A stretch of DNA of 42,336 bases from NCBI GenBank assembly GCA_002292215.1, contig DBBN01000104.1, positions 752 to 43,087 on the forward strand. Direction: 5' to 3'. Both the position numbers and the translations under genes were made by a program. The DNA comes from Glaciecola sp. UBA983 (GTDB taxonomy: Bacteria; Pseudomonadota; Gammaproteobacteria; Enterobacterales; Alteromonadaceae). Positions 9,057-17,614 of this stretch are shown here, piece after piece (position 1 is the first letter of the stretch; each line of letters begins with the position of its first letter). The notes below the pieces were generated by a model that worked only from the letters and a program-made list of their open reading frames with translations, did not search any database and was not told the origin of the DNA.

Positions 9057-10832
9057 TTAGTCTAACATTGTAATTGAAGTAGGCGCATCCTCACCACGTT
9101 CAGCTAAGTCTTCAAACTCAGTCACGTTGTTAATTTCTGTACCCATAGAGATGTTAGTCACTTTCTCAAGAATAACCTCAACAATCACAGGCACTCTAAA
9201 TTCTTGTGCCATTGCTTTGGCTTTTATAAACGCTGCTTCAAGTTCTTCAGGTTGACGAACACGAATAGCTTTACAACCTAACCCTTCGGCAACCGCAACG
9301 TGATCTACGCCATAACCATTTAGCTCTGGTGCATTAATGTTATCAAATGCTAATTGCACACAGTAATCCATATCAAAACCACGTTGGGATTGACGGATTA
9401 GGCCTAGGTAAGAGTTATTGACCAGTACATGGACATAAGGCAATTTAAATTGTGCGCCTACTGCAAGTTCTTCAATCATGAATTGGAAGTCATAGTCACC
9501 TGACAATGCGACAACTTGTTTTTCTGGAGAAGCAACGCAAACACCCAATGCTGCAGGCACTGTCCAACCCAATGGACCTGCTTGTCCACAGTTGATCCAA
9601 TGACGAGGCTTATAGACGTGTAGAAACTGTGCACCAGCAATCTGTGATAGTCCAATGGTAGATACGTAACAGGCATCTTTACCAAATGCACGGTTCATTT
9701 CTTCATAAACACGCTGAGGCTTCATTGGTGTTTCATTGAAACTAGTTTTACGTAACATGGTGCGTTTACGTTCTTGACATTCGTCAACCCACTTAGAGCG
9801 ATCAGGTAACTTACCAGACGCTTTCATTTCTTTAGCAACTTCAATAAACAAATCAAGTGCCGCACCTGCATCTGAAACAATACCGTAATCAGGTTCGAAT
9901 ACTTTACCTAGTTGCGTTGCCTCAATATCAACATGAACAATAGTACGCCCTTCTGTGTAAACATCGACGCTACCAGTATGACGGTTAGCCCAACGGTTAC
10001 CTATTCCCATTACAAAATCAGACGCTAACAAAGTGGCATTGCCATAACGATGAGACGTTTGCAGTCCTACCATACCGGCCATTAGCTTATGATCATCAGG
10101 AATAATACCCCACCCCATCAAAGTAGGAATAACAGGGACACCTGTAATTTCTGCAAACTCCACTAACTGCTCTGAAGCATCTGCATTAATAATACCACCA
10201 CCAGCGACAATTAATGGACGCTCACTAGTTAGCATCATATTGATGGCTTTTTCGATTTGAGGACGTGTTGCTTTAGGCTTATTCGCACCTAAGGAAGCAT
10301 AAGTCTCAATATCAAACTCGATTTCACCCATTTGCACATCAAAAGGTAAATCTATTAATACTGGACCTGGACGACCAGAACGCATTATCTCAAATGCTTT
10401 TTGAAAAACACGCGGTACTAGAGCTGGCTCTCGAACAGTGACAGCCCATTTAGTCACAGGTTTTGCGATAGACTCAATGTCTACTGCCTGAAAATCTTCT
10501 TTATGTAAACGTGGACGTGGTGCTTGACCAGTAATGCATAAAATTGGAATAGAATCACCAATTGCAGAGTATAATCCCGTAATCATATCAGTACCGGCAG
10601 GACCGGATGTGCCAATACATACACCGATATTACCTGGCTCTGCTCGAGTATAGCCCTCAGCCATATGCGAAGCACCTTCAACATGACGCGCCAATGTATG
10701 ATTAATACCACCCGATTTTTTCATTGCAGAATAAAAAGGATTAATTGCAGCTCCAGGGACACCAAAGGTTTCAGTGACGCCTTCAAGTTTTAACACTTCC
10801 ATTGCCGCATCAATTGCTCTCATTTTAGCCAT
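9057..10832 (-). CDS. gcl: glyoxylate carboligase
   Basis: A 591-residue thiamine-diphosphate enzyme that joins two glyoxylates into tartronate semialdehyde with loss of CO2; E. coli Gcl has 593 residues. The N-terminus has [20 protein letters not shown] and [16 protein letters not shown]. Residue 51 is valine (in RHVEG) where most ThDP enzymes have the catalytic glutamate, the hallmark of Gcl. The C-terminal ThDP site contains [24 protein letters not shown] site lies 9 bp before the ATG. It is first in the eight-gene operon, with a well-formed promoter and a double operator 40-90 bp upstream. Confidence 0.96.
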   Translation of the reverse strand: MAKMRAIDAAMEVLKLEGVTETFGVPGAAINPFYSAMKKSGGINHTLARHVEGASHMAEGYTRAEPGNIGVCIGTSGPAGTDMITGLYSAIGDSIPILCITGQAPRPRLHKEDFQAVDIESIAKPVTKWAVTVREPALVPRVFQKAFEIMRSGRPGPVLIDLPFDVQMGEIEFDIETYASLGANKPKATRPQIEKAINMMLTSERPLIVAGGGIINADASEQLVEFAEITGVPVIPTLMGWGIIPDDHKLMAGMVGLQTSHRYGNATLLASDFVMGIGNRWANRHTGSVDVYTEGRTIVHVDIEATQLGKVFEPDYGIVSDAGAALDLFIEVAKEMKASGKLPDRSKWVDECQERKRTMLRKTSFNETPMKPQRVYEEMNRAFGKDACYVSTIGLSQIAGAQFLHVYKPRHWINCGQAGPLGWTVPAALGVCVASPEKQVVALSGDYDFQFMIEELAVGAQFKLPYVHVLVNNSYLGLIRQSQRGFDMDYCVQLAFDNINAPELNGYGVDHVAVAEGLGCKAIRVRQPEELEAAFIKAKAMAQEFRVPVIVEVILEKVTNISMGTEINNVTEFEDLAERGEDAPTSITMLD

Positions 10833-10872
10833 ATCAGTAATTCTCCATTAAAATTAATAGTATATTTAATGT

Positions 10873-10901
10873 AGCATATGTAACAAAAATGTTATTGTCA
10901 A
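10873..10901 (-). promoter_or_regulatory. predicted sigma-70 promoter of the gcl operon
   Basis: On the minus strand there is a perfect -35 TTGACA (10896-10901), a 17-bp spacer, and -10 TATGCT (10873-10878). Transcription would start near 10865, leaving a leader of about 30 nt before gcl. The -35 box lies inside the first ATTGTnnACAAT palindrome, so a bound repressor would block it. Confidence 0.7.
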
Positions 10902-10917
10902 CAATATTGTTTACAAT
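10894..10917. promoter_or_regulatory. tandem palindromic operators upstream of gcl
   Basis: Two 12-bp palindromes, ATTGTCAACAAT (10894-10905) and ATTGTTTACAAT (10906-10917), abut exactly. Both fit ATTGTnnACAAT, a form common for GntR/FCD-type repressors. They cover and flank the -35 of the gcl promoter. The GntR gene at 11748-12443 is the nearest candidate regulator, and the TetR gene at 11053-11712 is the alternative. The same 12-mer occurs at 14878-14889 before the azgA-like gene. Confidence 0.65.
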
Positions 10918-11052
10918 TTATTGACAATGCTGTCGAGGCAGGGGGATAGTAAAAAGCAATGTTAAATTAAAACATTATAAATCAGATAGTTGTGTGATTA
11001 AACAAGCAAAATTTACGAAGCCGAAATGTAGAAAAAAATAGCTCTACTTCTT
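10918..11052. other. remainder of the gcl-tetR intergenic region
   Basis: This stretch between the gcl operators and the tetR stop shows no open frame and no convincing terminator. A weak GTAGA/TCTAC pairing near 11027-11048 has a long A-rich loop and lacks a proper U tract on the tetR strand. Confidence 0.4.
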
Positions 11053-11712
11053 CTATAAGTAGCCATCAACAGACATACCGCATCCTTTTAACACAATATG
11101 CGTAATTGTCTTTTTGGCTTCGGCAAAATCTTGTTCTGCTAGGGGATGGTCTAATGCAGCTTCAATCTCAACCGAAAAATTAGCGTATTGCTGAGTTGCT
11201 CCCCAGATTAAGAATAATAAATGGTAGGGGGACACTGCATCAATTTTGCCCTGAGCTTGCCAAGACTCAATCACTTTTGCTTTTTCTGCAATCCAATCTT
11301 TAAAATCGCGTTGCAGATATTGACTTAAATGTGGCGCGCCATGAAGGATTTCACTCGCAAATATAATTGAAGGAGTAGGATTAGTTCGTGAATATTCGAT
11401 TTTAGCATCGATGTATCTAGCAATAGCCTGAGCTGGATCATCATCGGGTTGGATGTCAGCAAATGCTTGGTTCCAAAGATTTATAATGTTACTTAAGATC
11501 GCTCCATACAATGCTAATTTATTTTTGAAGTAATAATGTATATTGGTTCGCGGTATGTTAGCCAATTTTGCAATTCGGGCAACTGAAGCACCTTGATAAC
11601 CGTGTTGTTTAAATTCTTCGGCAGCCGCCTCTAAAATTTTACGTTTATTAACCAATCTTGATTTTTGCTGTGCGTTGGTCAAAATTTCAGAATTTAGTTT
11701 AATGTTGTTCAT
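11053..11712 (-). CDS. TetR-family regulator, RutR-like
   Basis: A 219-residue regulator with an N-terminal TetR helix-turn-helix (about 24-70; KILEAAAEEFKQHGYQGASV, then IAKLANIPRTNIHYYFKNK). The C-terminal ligand domain resembles RutR, including NPTPSIIFASEILHGAPHL and LLFLIWGATQQYANF. RutR senses uracil and controls pyrimidine and purine genes in E. coli; here a nucleobase or catabolite ligand is plausible but not shown. It follows the GntR gene by about 35 bp on the same strand and precedes the purine operon. The natural operator is unknown; the duplicated palindromes at 14352-14394 or the gcl sites are candidates. Confidence 0.85.
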   Translation of the reverse strand: MNNIKLNSEILTNAQQKSRLVNKRKILEAAAEEFKQHGYQGASVARIAKLANIPRTNIHYYFKNKLALYGAILSNIINLWNQAFADIQPDDDPAQAIARYIDAKIEYSRTNPTPSIIFASEILHGAPHLSQYLQRDFKDWIAEKAKVIESWQAQGKIDAVSPYHLLFLIWGATQQYANFSVEIEAALDHPLAEQDFAEAKKTITHIVLKGCGMSVDGYL

Positions 11713-11747
11713 AACCCAGTGTACCGCTTAATAGATTATAGATATTA

Positions 11748-12443
11748 TCATCTTTGTTTAAACACATGCATTAAATCGTTACTGGTTTCCTTTTCATCTA
11801 GGTTTAAACGAGCTTCTATGCTGTGTATGTGATCATACATCATTTTAGCAGCAGCTCCATATTCCCCTTTTTCCATTATATCAATTAGTTCAAAGTGCTC
11901 GAGATGTGAACATTTTGGTGTGTCTGGCTGTTCGTATAAAACAATAACTAAAGACGTTTGTGGTATCAACGTAGTCACAATACGTTCTAGCGATTGATTT
12001 TTGGAAATTTTAGCAAGCATTAAATGAAAATCACCACCTAGTTGAATACCCTCAACCATGTGCTCTTCGATTATATTATCTTGCTCTGCGGAGACAATTT
12101 GTCGTAGTAAATTATAGTCATTAGTCGTCGCATGTTTGATTACATCTTTAACAATAGCAACTTCTATTAATTTTCTCGCCTCAAGAATATCTCTTGCTTG
12201 CTTAACTGTGGGGCTAGCAATATACGCCCCTTTATTCGGTATTATTTCGATAATATGATCTTGAGATAATCGTAATAGTGCACTACGAATGGTATTGCGA
12301 CCGACATTAAAGATAGTAGATAAGTTTTCTTCCGTCAGCTTAGTACCAGGACGTAATCGAAATGACAAAATAGCATCAAAGATTTCTTGATAGATTTCCT
12401 TATCACTCGCTTTTTTTTTCGAGGTTACTAACTTTTCTTTCAT
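11748..12443 (-). CDS. GntR-family regulator with FCD domain
   Basis: A 231-residue FadR-subfamily regulator. The winged helix occupies about 15-78 (LRPGTKLTEENLSTIFNVGR and then SALLRLSQDHIIEIIPNKGA). The helical FCD ligand domain follows from about 85 to 215, with the metal-site pattern GGDFHLMLAKISKNQSLERI. An AGGAATAAA ribosome site precedes the ATG. Such proteins often respond to organic acids or purine catabolites and bind TTGTnnACAA-type palindromes, which fits the sites at gcl and azgA. Cotranscription with the downstream tetR gene is likely. The target assignment is inference. Confidence 0.87.
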   Translation of the reverse strand: MKEKLVTSKKKASDKEIYQEIFDAILSFRLRPGTKLTEENLSTIFNVGRNTIRSALLRLSQDHIIEIIPNKGAYIASPTVKQARDILEARKLIEVAIVKDVIKHATTNDYNLLRQIVSAEQDNIIEEHMVEGIQLGGDFHLMLAKISKNQSLERIVTTLIPQTSLVIVLYEQPDTPKCSHLEHFELIDIMEKGEYGAAAKMMYDHIHSIEARLNLDEKETSNDLMHVFKQR

Positions 12444-12595
12444 TTTATTCCTAAATACACATTAATGATAAGCACAAAACTGACTTGTCCTAGTATATAG
12501 GCTTTTAATGAATTTGGGGATTGATCTTTAACATAAAAATGCTAAAAACATGTTTAATACAAAAATCATCCCTTAAATTTCACTCTTTTTTAGTA

Positions 12596-14290
12596 CTATA
12601 ACGATACTCGTTTATAAGGTCTATATTCCGCTTTCCAGAAATTTTGATTGATTCGCTCATGCAACAATTCATCAGTCAACCGCAACGCTTTTCCTTGTTC
12701 CATTGCCACCTTGGCAACGGCAAACGCAATTTTGCGACTCAAATCACCGATTTGTGTCATCGGTGGTAACAGCGCAGCATTATTATCTGTATTTATTGGT
12801 GACGCATCCGCTAAGGCATTACTCGCTGCCATTAACATTTCATCAGAAATAATCCGAGCCTTTACTGCCAATACACCTAAACCAATACCTGGGAAAATAT
12901 AACTGTTGTTACATTGTGCAATAGGAATCAACTTTTCATTGTACAAAACATCATCAAACGGACTACCAGTGGCTATAACCACCTCACCATCTGTCCATTC
13001 TATAACTTGCTCTGGAGTTGCTTCAACTTGTTTTGATGGGTTACTTAACGGAAAGATAATTGGTACAGTGCAATGTTGTTTCATAGTACGAATGACTTGC
13101 TCTGTAAATAAACCTGCTTGACCTGATACACCAATGAGTATGTCTGGTTTAGCACTGTTCACAACATCAAGTAGTGCTGGGAATTCGCCACTGTAACTCC
13201 ACTCAGCAATATGTTGTGAAGATTGTTGTAGTGCAACCTGAAAGTCACGTAAATCAGGGGTTGTGTCAGTAACTAAACCATATCGATCGACCATAAATAC
13301 TTGCTTTCGCGCTTGAATATCAGATAAGCCTTCAAATACCATCTGTTGAATAAGCATCTCTGCAATACCACAACCAGCAGAACCAGCCCCAACAAATACC
13401 ACCTTCATGTCTGATAATTGCGTCTTTCGAGCACGACATGCCGCTAAAATAGTACCTAACGTTACCGCTGCAGTGCCTTGAATATCATCATTAAAACAGC
13501 ATACTTCATTTCTGTATCGATTTAATAATGGCATCGCATTGGGTTGCGCAAAATCTTCGAATTGAATGAGTACTTCTGGCCAACGTTTTGTTGCGGCTTT
13601 AATAAACATATCTAAAAATTCATCATATTCAGATTGACCGATACGTTTATGTTTTGCTCCCATGTACATAGGATCATTTAGTAATTTTTCGTTATTAGTT
13701 CCTACATCTAACATTACTGGCAAGGTATAGGCAGGACTAATACCGCCACAAGCAGTGTACAGTGACAACTTCCCAATCGGGATCCCCATACCACCAATAC
13801 CTTGATCACCTAATCCTAAAATACGCTCGCCATCAGTGACAACGATAATCTTTACTTTCCCCTTTGTTGCATTACGTAAAATATCATCAATCATGTGACG
13901 TTCTTCATAACTAATAAATAACCCACGCGAGGAACGATATATATCAGAAAATTTTTCACAGGCATCCCCTACCGTAGGGGTATAAATAATAGGTAGCATT
14001 TCTTGTATATGCGCTTGTAACAATTTAAAAAATAACGTTTCGTTATTATCTTGTATTGCACGTAAATAAATGTGCTTGTTAAGTGGATGAGTAAAACTTT
14101 TATATTGCATATAGGCCCGCTCAACTTGCTCGTCAATCGACTCATAGCGAGGTGGTAACAACCCCATTAAATTAAAGTTTTTACGTTCTCTTTCCGTAAA
14201 AGCACTACCTTTATTAAGTAGTGGCGTTTCGAGTAATGCAGGTCCTGAATGGGGAATATATAAAAAATTGTCAGATTGATTCTTGCTCAT
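12596..14290 (-). CDS. maeA: NAD-dependent malic enzyme MaeA
   Basis: A 564-residue enzyme of the SfcA/MaeA type (E. coli 565), oxidatively decarboxylating malate to pyruvate. Visible motifs: [14 protein letters not shown] near 104-117, [20 protein letters not shown] near 150-170 (dinucleotide and malate site), [14 protein letters not shown], and the Rossmann motif [16 protein letters not shown] near 300. The C-terminus [15 protein letters not shown] and YIFPGIGLG is typical. It faces the GlcG-like gene across a 168-bp region with duplicated palindromes. It links C4 acids to pyruvate and may be co-regulated with purine-derived carbon use. Confidence 0.95.
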   Translation of the reverse strand: MSKNQSDNFLYIPHSGPALLETPLLNKGSAFTERERKNFNLMGLLPPRYESIDEQVERAYMQYKSFTHPLNKHIYLRAIQDNNETLFFKLLQAHIQEMLPIIYTPTVGDACEKFSDIYRSSRGLFISYEERHMIDDILRNATKGKVKIIVVTDGERILGLGDQGIGGMGIPIGKLSLYTACGGISPAYTLPVMLDVGTNNEKLLNDPMYMGAKHKRIGQSEYDEFLDMFIKAATKRWPEVLIQFEDFAQPNAMPLLNRYRNEVCCFNDDIQGTAAVTLGTILAACRARKTQLSDMKVVFVGAGSAGCGIAEMLIQQMVFEGLSDIQARKQVFMVDRYGLVTDTTPDLRDFQVALQQSSQHIAEWSYSGEFPALLDVVNSAKPDILIGVSGQAGLFTEQVIRTMKQHCTVPIIFPLSNPSKQVEATPEQVIEWTDGEVVIATGSPFDDVLYNEKLIPIAQCNNSYIFPGIGLGVLAVKARIISDEMLMAASNALADASPINTDNNAALLPPMTQIGDLSRKIAFAVAKVAMEQGKALRLTDELLHERINQNFWKAEYRPYKRVSL

Positions 14291-14351
14291 GTAAAGGATG
14301 CTCTTTGTATTTGGGGCTTGAAAGTAGGGATTAACTTTTGATTAACATATA

Positions 14352-14394
14352 ATCTTGATATCAAGATAACAAAGTAGTATCTTGATATCAAGAT
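14352..14394. promoter_or_regulatory. duplicated 16-bp palindrome / symmetric divergent promoter
   Basis: Two identical perfect palindromes, ATCTTGATATCAAGAT, lie at 14352-14367 and 14379-14394, 27 bp apart. On the plus strand TTGATA (14355-14360) and TATCTT (14378-14383) are 17 bp apart. On the minus strand TTGATA (14386-14391) and TATCTT (14363-14368) are also 17 bp apart. Each direction can therefore use -35 and -10 elements embedded in the repeats, with one regulator covering both. The genes controlled would be maeA and the GlcG-like gene. Confidence 0.65.
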
Positions 14395-14458
14395 TTAAAT
14401 ATGCTCGATAAATATACACATATCACATCAGTTTTTAATTATAAAAGGAACTATCAAG

Positions 14459-14875
14459 ATGAACTCTCGTAAAATATTGACATTAGATGAAGCAAAAATA
14501 ATGGCTGAAGCCGCTGAAAATGAGGCTTCAAAAAATGGATGGGTTGTTGCAATCGCGATTTGTGATGTTGGTGGGTTACCAATATTAATGTATCGAATGA
14601 AAGGGGCTACGCCAATGAGTGCAATGGTCGCACCAGAAAAAGCACGCACAAGTGTTCTATCTCGTAAACCTAGTAAAGTATTTGAAGATATGGTCAATGA
14701 AGGTCGAACGGCCGCGTTATCTATGCCAGTTGTCCCACTTGAAGGGGGTGAAATGGTAATCGTCGAAGGAGAATGTATTGGCGCAATTGGTGTTTCTGGC
14801 GTTCAAGCAGGTCAAGATGCTCAGGTATCCAGAGCCGGTGTGCTGGCAATAGGAGCAAAATTTAATTTTGACTAA
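14459..14875 (+). CDS. GlcG/HbpS family protein
   Basis: A 138-residue protein of the GlcG/HbpS (DUF336, heme-degrading/heme-binding) family. It shows LTLDEAKIMAEAAENEASKN, then VVAIAICDVGGLPILMYRMK, and the glycine-rich close EGECIGAIGVSGVQAGQDAQ. Family members are found next to glycolate, propanediol and purine catabolic genes; their biochemical role is often unclear, so I assign none. AAAGGA precedes the ATG. It is followed, 62 bp later, by a purine permease gene, and its stop codon lies inside a 36-bp perfect palindrome. Confidence 0.83.
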   Translation: MNSRKILTLDEAKIMAEAAENEASKNGWVVAIAICDVGGLPILMYRMKGATPMSAMVAPEKARTSVLSRKPSKVFEDMVNEGRTAALSMPVVPLEGGEMVIVEGECIGAIGVSGVQAGQDAQVSRAGVLAIGAKFNFD

Positions 14876-14901
14876 TTATTGTTAACAATAATTAGTCAAA
14901 A
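14866..14901. repeat. 36-bp perfect palindrome containing an ATTGTnnACAAT site
   Basis: Bases 14866-14883 are the exact reverse complement of 14884-14901, with the dyad at GTT/AAC. The GlcG-like stop codon (14873-14875) lies in the left arm. The centre, 14878-14889, is ATTGTTAACAAT, matching the two gcl operators. There is no U run after it, so operator function is favoured over termination. In RNA it would form an 18-bp hairpin. Confidence 0.75.
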
Positions 14902-14937
14902 CTGTTAACATATTCTTTTACTTTTTGATTAAAATAT

Positions 14938-16227
14938 ATGTTAGAAACTATCTTTAAAATCACAGCAAACGAATCAACCATTCGTCGCGAATGTATTGCC
15001 GGGCTAACTACCTTTATTACCATGGTTTACATTGTGTTTGTTAACCCTGCGATGCTTGCACAAACAGGCATGGATCAAGGGGCTGCATTCATTGCAACAT
15101 GTATTGCAGCGGCTATTGGTTGTTTTATTATGGGGTTTTGGGCAAATTACCCAATCGCACTTGCACCAGGTATGGGTCTAAATGCATTCTTCACTTATGG
15201 TGTCGTGTTGGGTATGGGCCATACTTGGCAAGCTGCGCTAGGCGCTGTTTTTATATCGGGTTGTATATTCTTATTTTTAAGTTTATTTAAAATTCGTGAA
15301 TGGGTAATCAATGCTATACCAACAGTATTGAAACAAGCTATTGCGACTGGTATCGGTGCGTTTTTAGCACTTATTGCGCTAAAAAACGCTGGTATAATCG
15401 TCGCTAGTCCAGCCACATACGTACAATTAGGCGATTTAACCTCTGCCGGACCATTGCTTGCAATCCTGAGCTTTTTTGTTATTGCAGCATTATTATATAG
15501 AGATATAAAAAGTGGTGTGTTGATCAGTATATTCTTAGTCACAGCTATTGCGTTATCAATGGGGCTCGTTGATTACCAAGGCGTTATTTCATCTCCCCCT
15601 TCCTTAATGCCAACATTGATGCAGATGGATTTAACTAGTGCATTTGAAATATCCATGCTCAGTGTTATTTTTGCTTTTCTGTTTGTCGATTTATTTGATA
15701 CTTCCGGCACCTTAGTTGCTGTAAGTCAAAAAGCAGGATTGACCGATAATAAAGGCAATATCCCACGTTTAGGTCGTGCATTGACAGCTGATAGTTCTGC
15801 AACAGTAGCAGGAGCAATGTTAGGCACATCGACGACAACATCCTACATTGAGTCTGTCGCAGGTGTATCCGTTGGTGGTCGTACAGGCCTAACCACGGTA
15901 GTCGTTGGTTTGTGTTTTTTACTCATGATGTTTTTTGCCCCATTAGCTCAAATGGTTCCAGCGTATGCTACCGCTGGTGCTATTCTTTATGTTGCAGTAT
16001 TAATGCTACAAAACCTCAAGTTTGTTAATTGGGATGACATGACCGATGCCATACCGGTGAGTGTTGTATTATTGATGACACCATTGACGTTTTCGATTGC
16101 TGATGGTATTGCGTTGGGATTTATATCTTACTCAGCTGCAAAATTACTTTGCGGCAAACAAGATCAAATCAGTATTAGTGTTTGGATCTTAACTGCATTA
16201 TTTGTTGCTAAATTCGCATTTTTATAA
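14938..16227 (+). CDS. AzgA-type purine permease (adenine/guanine/hypoxanthine)
   Basis: A 429-residue polytopic membrane protein of the AzgA/PbuG/GhxP branch. The N-terminus has STIRRECIAGLTTFITMVYI then VFVNPAML, followed by APGMGLNAFFTYGVV and LFVDLFDTSGTLVAVSQKAG, which includes the substrate-site region, and LGTSTTTSYIESVAGVSVGG. Family members import adenine, guanine or hypoxanthine by proton symport. This gives the cell a purine-base uptake route separate from the urate/xanthine-type NCS2 at 4726-6075. The start agrees with the family, but no clear ribosome site precedes it. A probable operator lies in the 62-bp leader, and a strong terminator follows. Confidence 0.9.
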   Translation: MLETIFKITANESTIRRECIAGLTTFITMVYIVFVNPAMLAQTGMDQGAAFIATCIAAAIGCFIMGFWANYPIALAPGMGLNAFFTYGVVLGMGHTWQAALGAVFISGCIFLFLSLFKIREWVINAIPTVLKQAIATGIGAFLALIALKNAGIIVASPATYVQLGDLTSAGPLLAILSFFVIAALLYRDIKSGVLISIFLVTAIALSMGLVDYQGVISSPPSLMPTLMQMDLTSAFEISMLSVIFAFLFVDLFDTSGTLVAVSQKAGLTDNKGNIPRLGRALTADSSATVAGAMLGTSTTTSYIESVAGVSVGGRTGLTTVVVGLCFLLMMFFAPLAQMVPAYATAGAILYVAVLMLQNLKFVNWDDMTDAIPVSVVLLMTPLTFSIADGIALGFISYSAAKLLCGKQDQISISVWILTALFVAKFAFL

Positions 16228-16253
16228 TGTGTTAGTTTTATAAGCAGTTACAA

Positions 16254-16286
16254 AGGCCGTTATTGATAACAATAGCGGCTTTTTTA
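16254..16286 (+). terminator. Rho-independent terminator of the azgA-like gene
   Basis: Stem GCCGTTATTG (16256-16265) pairs with CAATAGCGGC (16270-16279) with one mismatch and an ATAA loop, followed by TTTTTT. It lies 28 bp after the permease stop. Confidence 0.85.
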
Positions 16287-16366
16287 TGTCAATAACAAAA
16301 GCTCAATGGTTTTATTTTAAGATGTTGATGACGTTTTATATCCTGCGAAACCCACCTTTCGCTCAG

Positions 16367-16394
16367 CAGACAAACGAAGTTATCCCTCTATAAT
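16367..16394 (+). promoter_or_regulatory. predicted promoter of the small double-glycine gene
   Basis: A consensus -10 TATAAT (16389-16394) is preceded by CAGACA (16367-16372) at a 16-bp spacing, giving a leader of about 55 nt before the ATG at 16457. A hairpin GCGAAA/TTTCGC (16345-16350 with 16357-16362) lies just upstream and could be a regulator site. The gap 16287-16456 holds nothing else I recognise. Confidence 0.5.
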
Positions 16395-16456
16395 TAACAT
16401 ATTACTTACATCGTAGGTAATGTGGTTTTATTAACGATTACTTTTAAGGATTTATA

Positions 16457-16675
16457 ATGAACGTAAATATGAATACCCCAGCGATACTTCAACCGCTACA
16501 CGCCGAAGATATGCAACAGATTGTAGGTGGTAATCAATCTCCTATTGGCCAGAACGATTATCCTGAGCAACAAAGTGCCGCTCAATTTGATCAATGGTAT
16601 GCCAATATTGTCAGAAGCAATACAGAGGAAAACGCACAAGCTCGCACCAAATCAGCTTTCAACGCTTATAATTAG
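16457..16675 (+). CDS. 72-residue peptide with double-glycine-type leader
   Basis: I do not recognise this gene as a named family. The N-terminal 25 residues end in LQPLHAEDMQQIVGG, which matches the leader pattern L-x-x-E-(D/E)-(L/M)-x-x-(I/V)-x-G-G of peptides cut by C39 peptidase ABC exporters. The predicted mature part (about 47 residues, NQSPIGQNDYPEQQ onward) is hydrophilic, rich in N, Q, A and S, cysteine-free and ends in YN. It has its own promoter, an AAGGA site 8 bp before the ATG, and a terminator after it, so it looks like a real single-gene unit. No immunity or exporter gene is adjacent. It could also be a short cytoplasmic protein with a chance GG. Confidence 0.65.
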   Translation: MNVNMNTPAILQPLHAEDMQQIVGGNQSPIGQNDYPEQQSAAQFDQWYANIVRSNTEENAQARTKSAFNAYN

Positions 16676-16680
16676 ACACA

Positions 16681-16712
16681 AAAAAAACCGCTACTGTTAC
16701 CAGGAGCGGTTT
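16681..16712 (-). terminator. terminator of the suc operon (possibly bidirectional)
   Basis: Arms AAACCGCT (16685-16692) and AGCGGTTT (16705-16712) pair, extended by CTG/CAG after one mismatch, with a TTAC loop. On the minus strand it ends in TTTTTTT, closing sucD. On the plus strand the U tract is short, so it may also weakly end the small peptide gene. A small AATCAG/CTGATT hairpin at 16718-16733 precedes it on the sucD side. Confidence 0.82.
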
Positions 16713-16741
16713 AACTTAATCAGTAGTCTGATTACACGAGA

Positions 16742-17614
16742 TTACCAACCAGTGATTTCACGTAATGCTTTACCGATATCAGCAAGTGAACGTACTGTTT
16801 TTACGCCCGCTGCTTCTAACGCTGCAAATTTCTCATCAGCAGTACCTTTACCACCAGAGATAATCGCACCAGCATGACCCATACGCTTACCTTCAGGTGC
16901 AGTAACACCGGCAATGTAAGATACCACAGGCTTAGTGACATTAGCTTTGATGAATTCCGCCGCTTCTTCTTCCGCAGTACCACCGATTTCACCAATCATC
17001 ACGATTGCTTCAGTTTGTGGATCGTTTTGGAACAAGGTTAAGATATCAATGAAATTAGAACCAGGGATTGGATCACCACCGATACCGACACAAGTAGACT
17101 GACCAAAACCTTCGTCAGTAGTCTGCTTAACCGCTTCGTACGTTAATGTACCAGAACGAGAAACAACACCTACTTTACCAGGCTTATGGATATGACCAGG
17201 CATGATACCAATCTTACATTCACCTGGGGTGATAACACCAGGGCAGTTAGGACCAATCATCGTTACGCCTTTTTGTGAAACATATTCTTTCACATAAATC
17301 ATATCAACAGTTGGGATACCTTCAGTAATACATACGATCAATTGAATACCTGCATCAGCAGCTTCAATGATCGAATCTTTACAAAAAGCAGCAGGTACAT
17401 AGATAACTGACGCAGTCGCGCCTGTTTCTGCAACTGCGTCTTTTACTGTATTAAATACAGGAAGACCTAAGTGCGTCGTACCGCCTTTACCAGGAGTAAC
17501 ACCACCGACCATTTGCGTACCATATTCGATCGCTTGCTCAGAATGGAATGTACCTTGACCACCAGTAAAACCTTGGCAGATTACTTTAGTATCTTTATTA
17601 ATTAATACTGACAT
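16742..17614 (-). CDS. sucD: succinyl-CoA synthetase alpha subunit
   Basis: A 290-residue protein (E. coli 289) with the CoA-binding Rossmann domain at the N-terminus ([19 protein letters not shown]) and the phospho-histidine loop [20 protein letters not shown] near residue 247. With SucC it converts succinyl-CoA to succinate with nucleotide phosphorylation. Its ATG overlaps the sucC stop (TAATG), giving equimolar coupled translation. It is the last gene of the sucABCD unit. Confidence 0.97.
   Translation of the reverse strand: MSVLINKDTKVICQGFTGGQGTFHSEQAIEYGTQMVGGVTPGKGGTTHLGLPVFNTVKDAVAETGATASVIYVPAAFCKDSIIEAADAGIQLIVCITEGIPTVDMIYVKEYVSQKGVTMIGPNCPGVITPGECKIGIMPGHIHKPGKVGVVSRSGTLTYEAVKQTTDEGFGQSTCVGIGGDPIPGSNFIDILTLFQNDPQTEAIVMIGEIGGTAEEEAAEFIKANVTKPVVSYIAGVTAPEGKRMGHAGAIISGGKGTADEKFAALEAAGVKTVRSLADIGKALREITGW

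Noticed and set aside
14428..14697. 89-codon minus-strand frame opposite the GlcG-like gene
   Set aside because: Antisense shadow with no supported start; the plus-strand gene has clear family motifs.
16527..16877. 116-codon frame overlapping the small double-glycine gene and sucD
   Set aside because: It runs through the suc terminator and into antisense of sucD; the 72-residue frame has the ribosome site and promoter instead.
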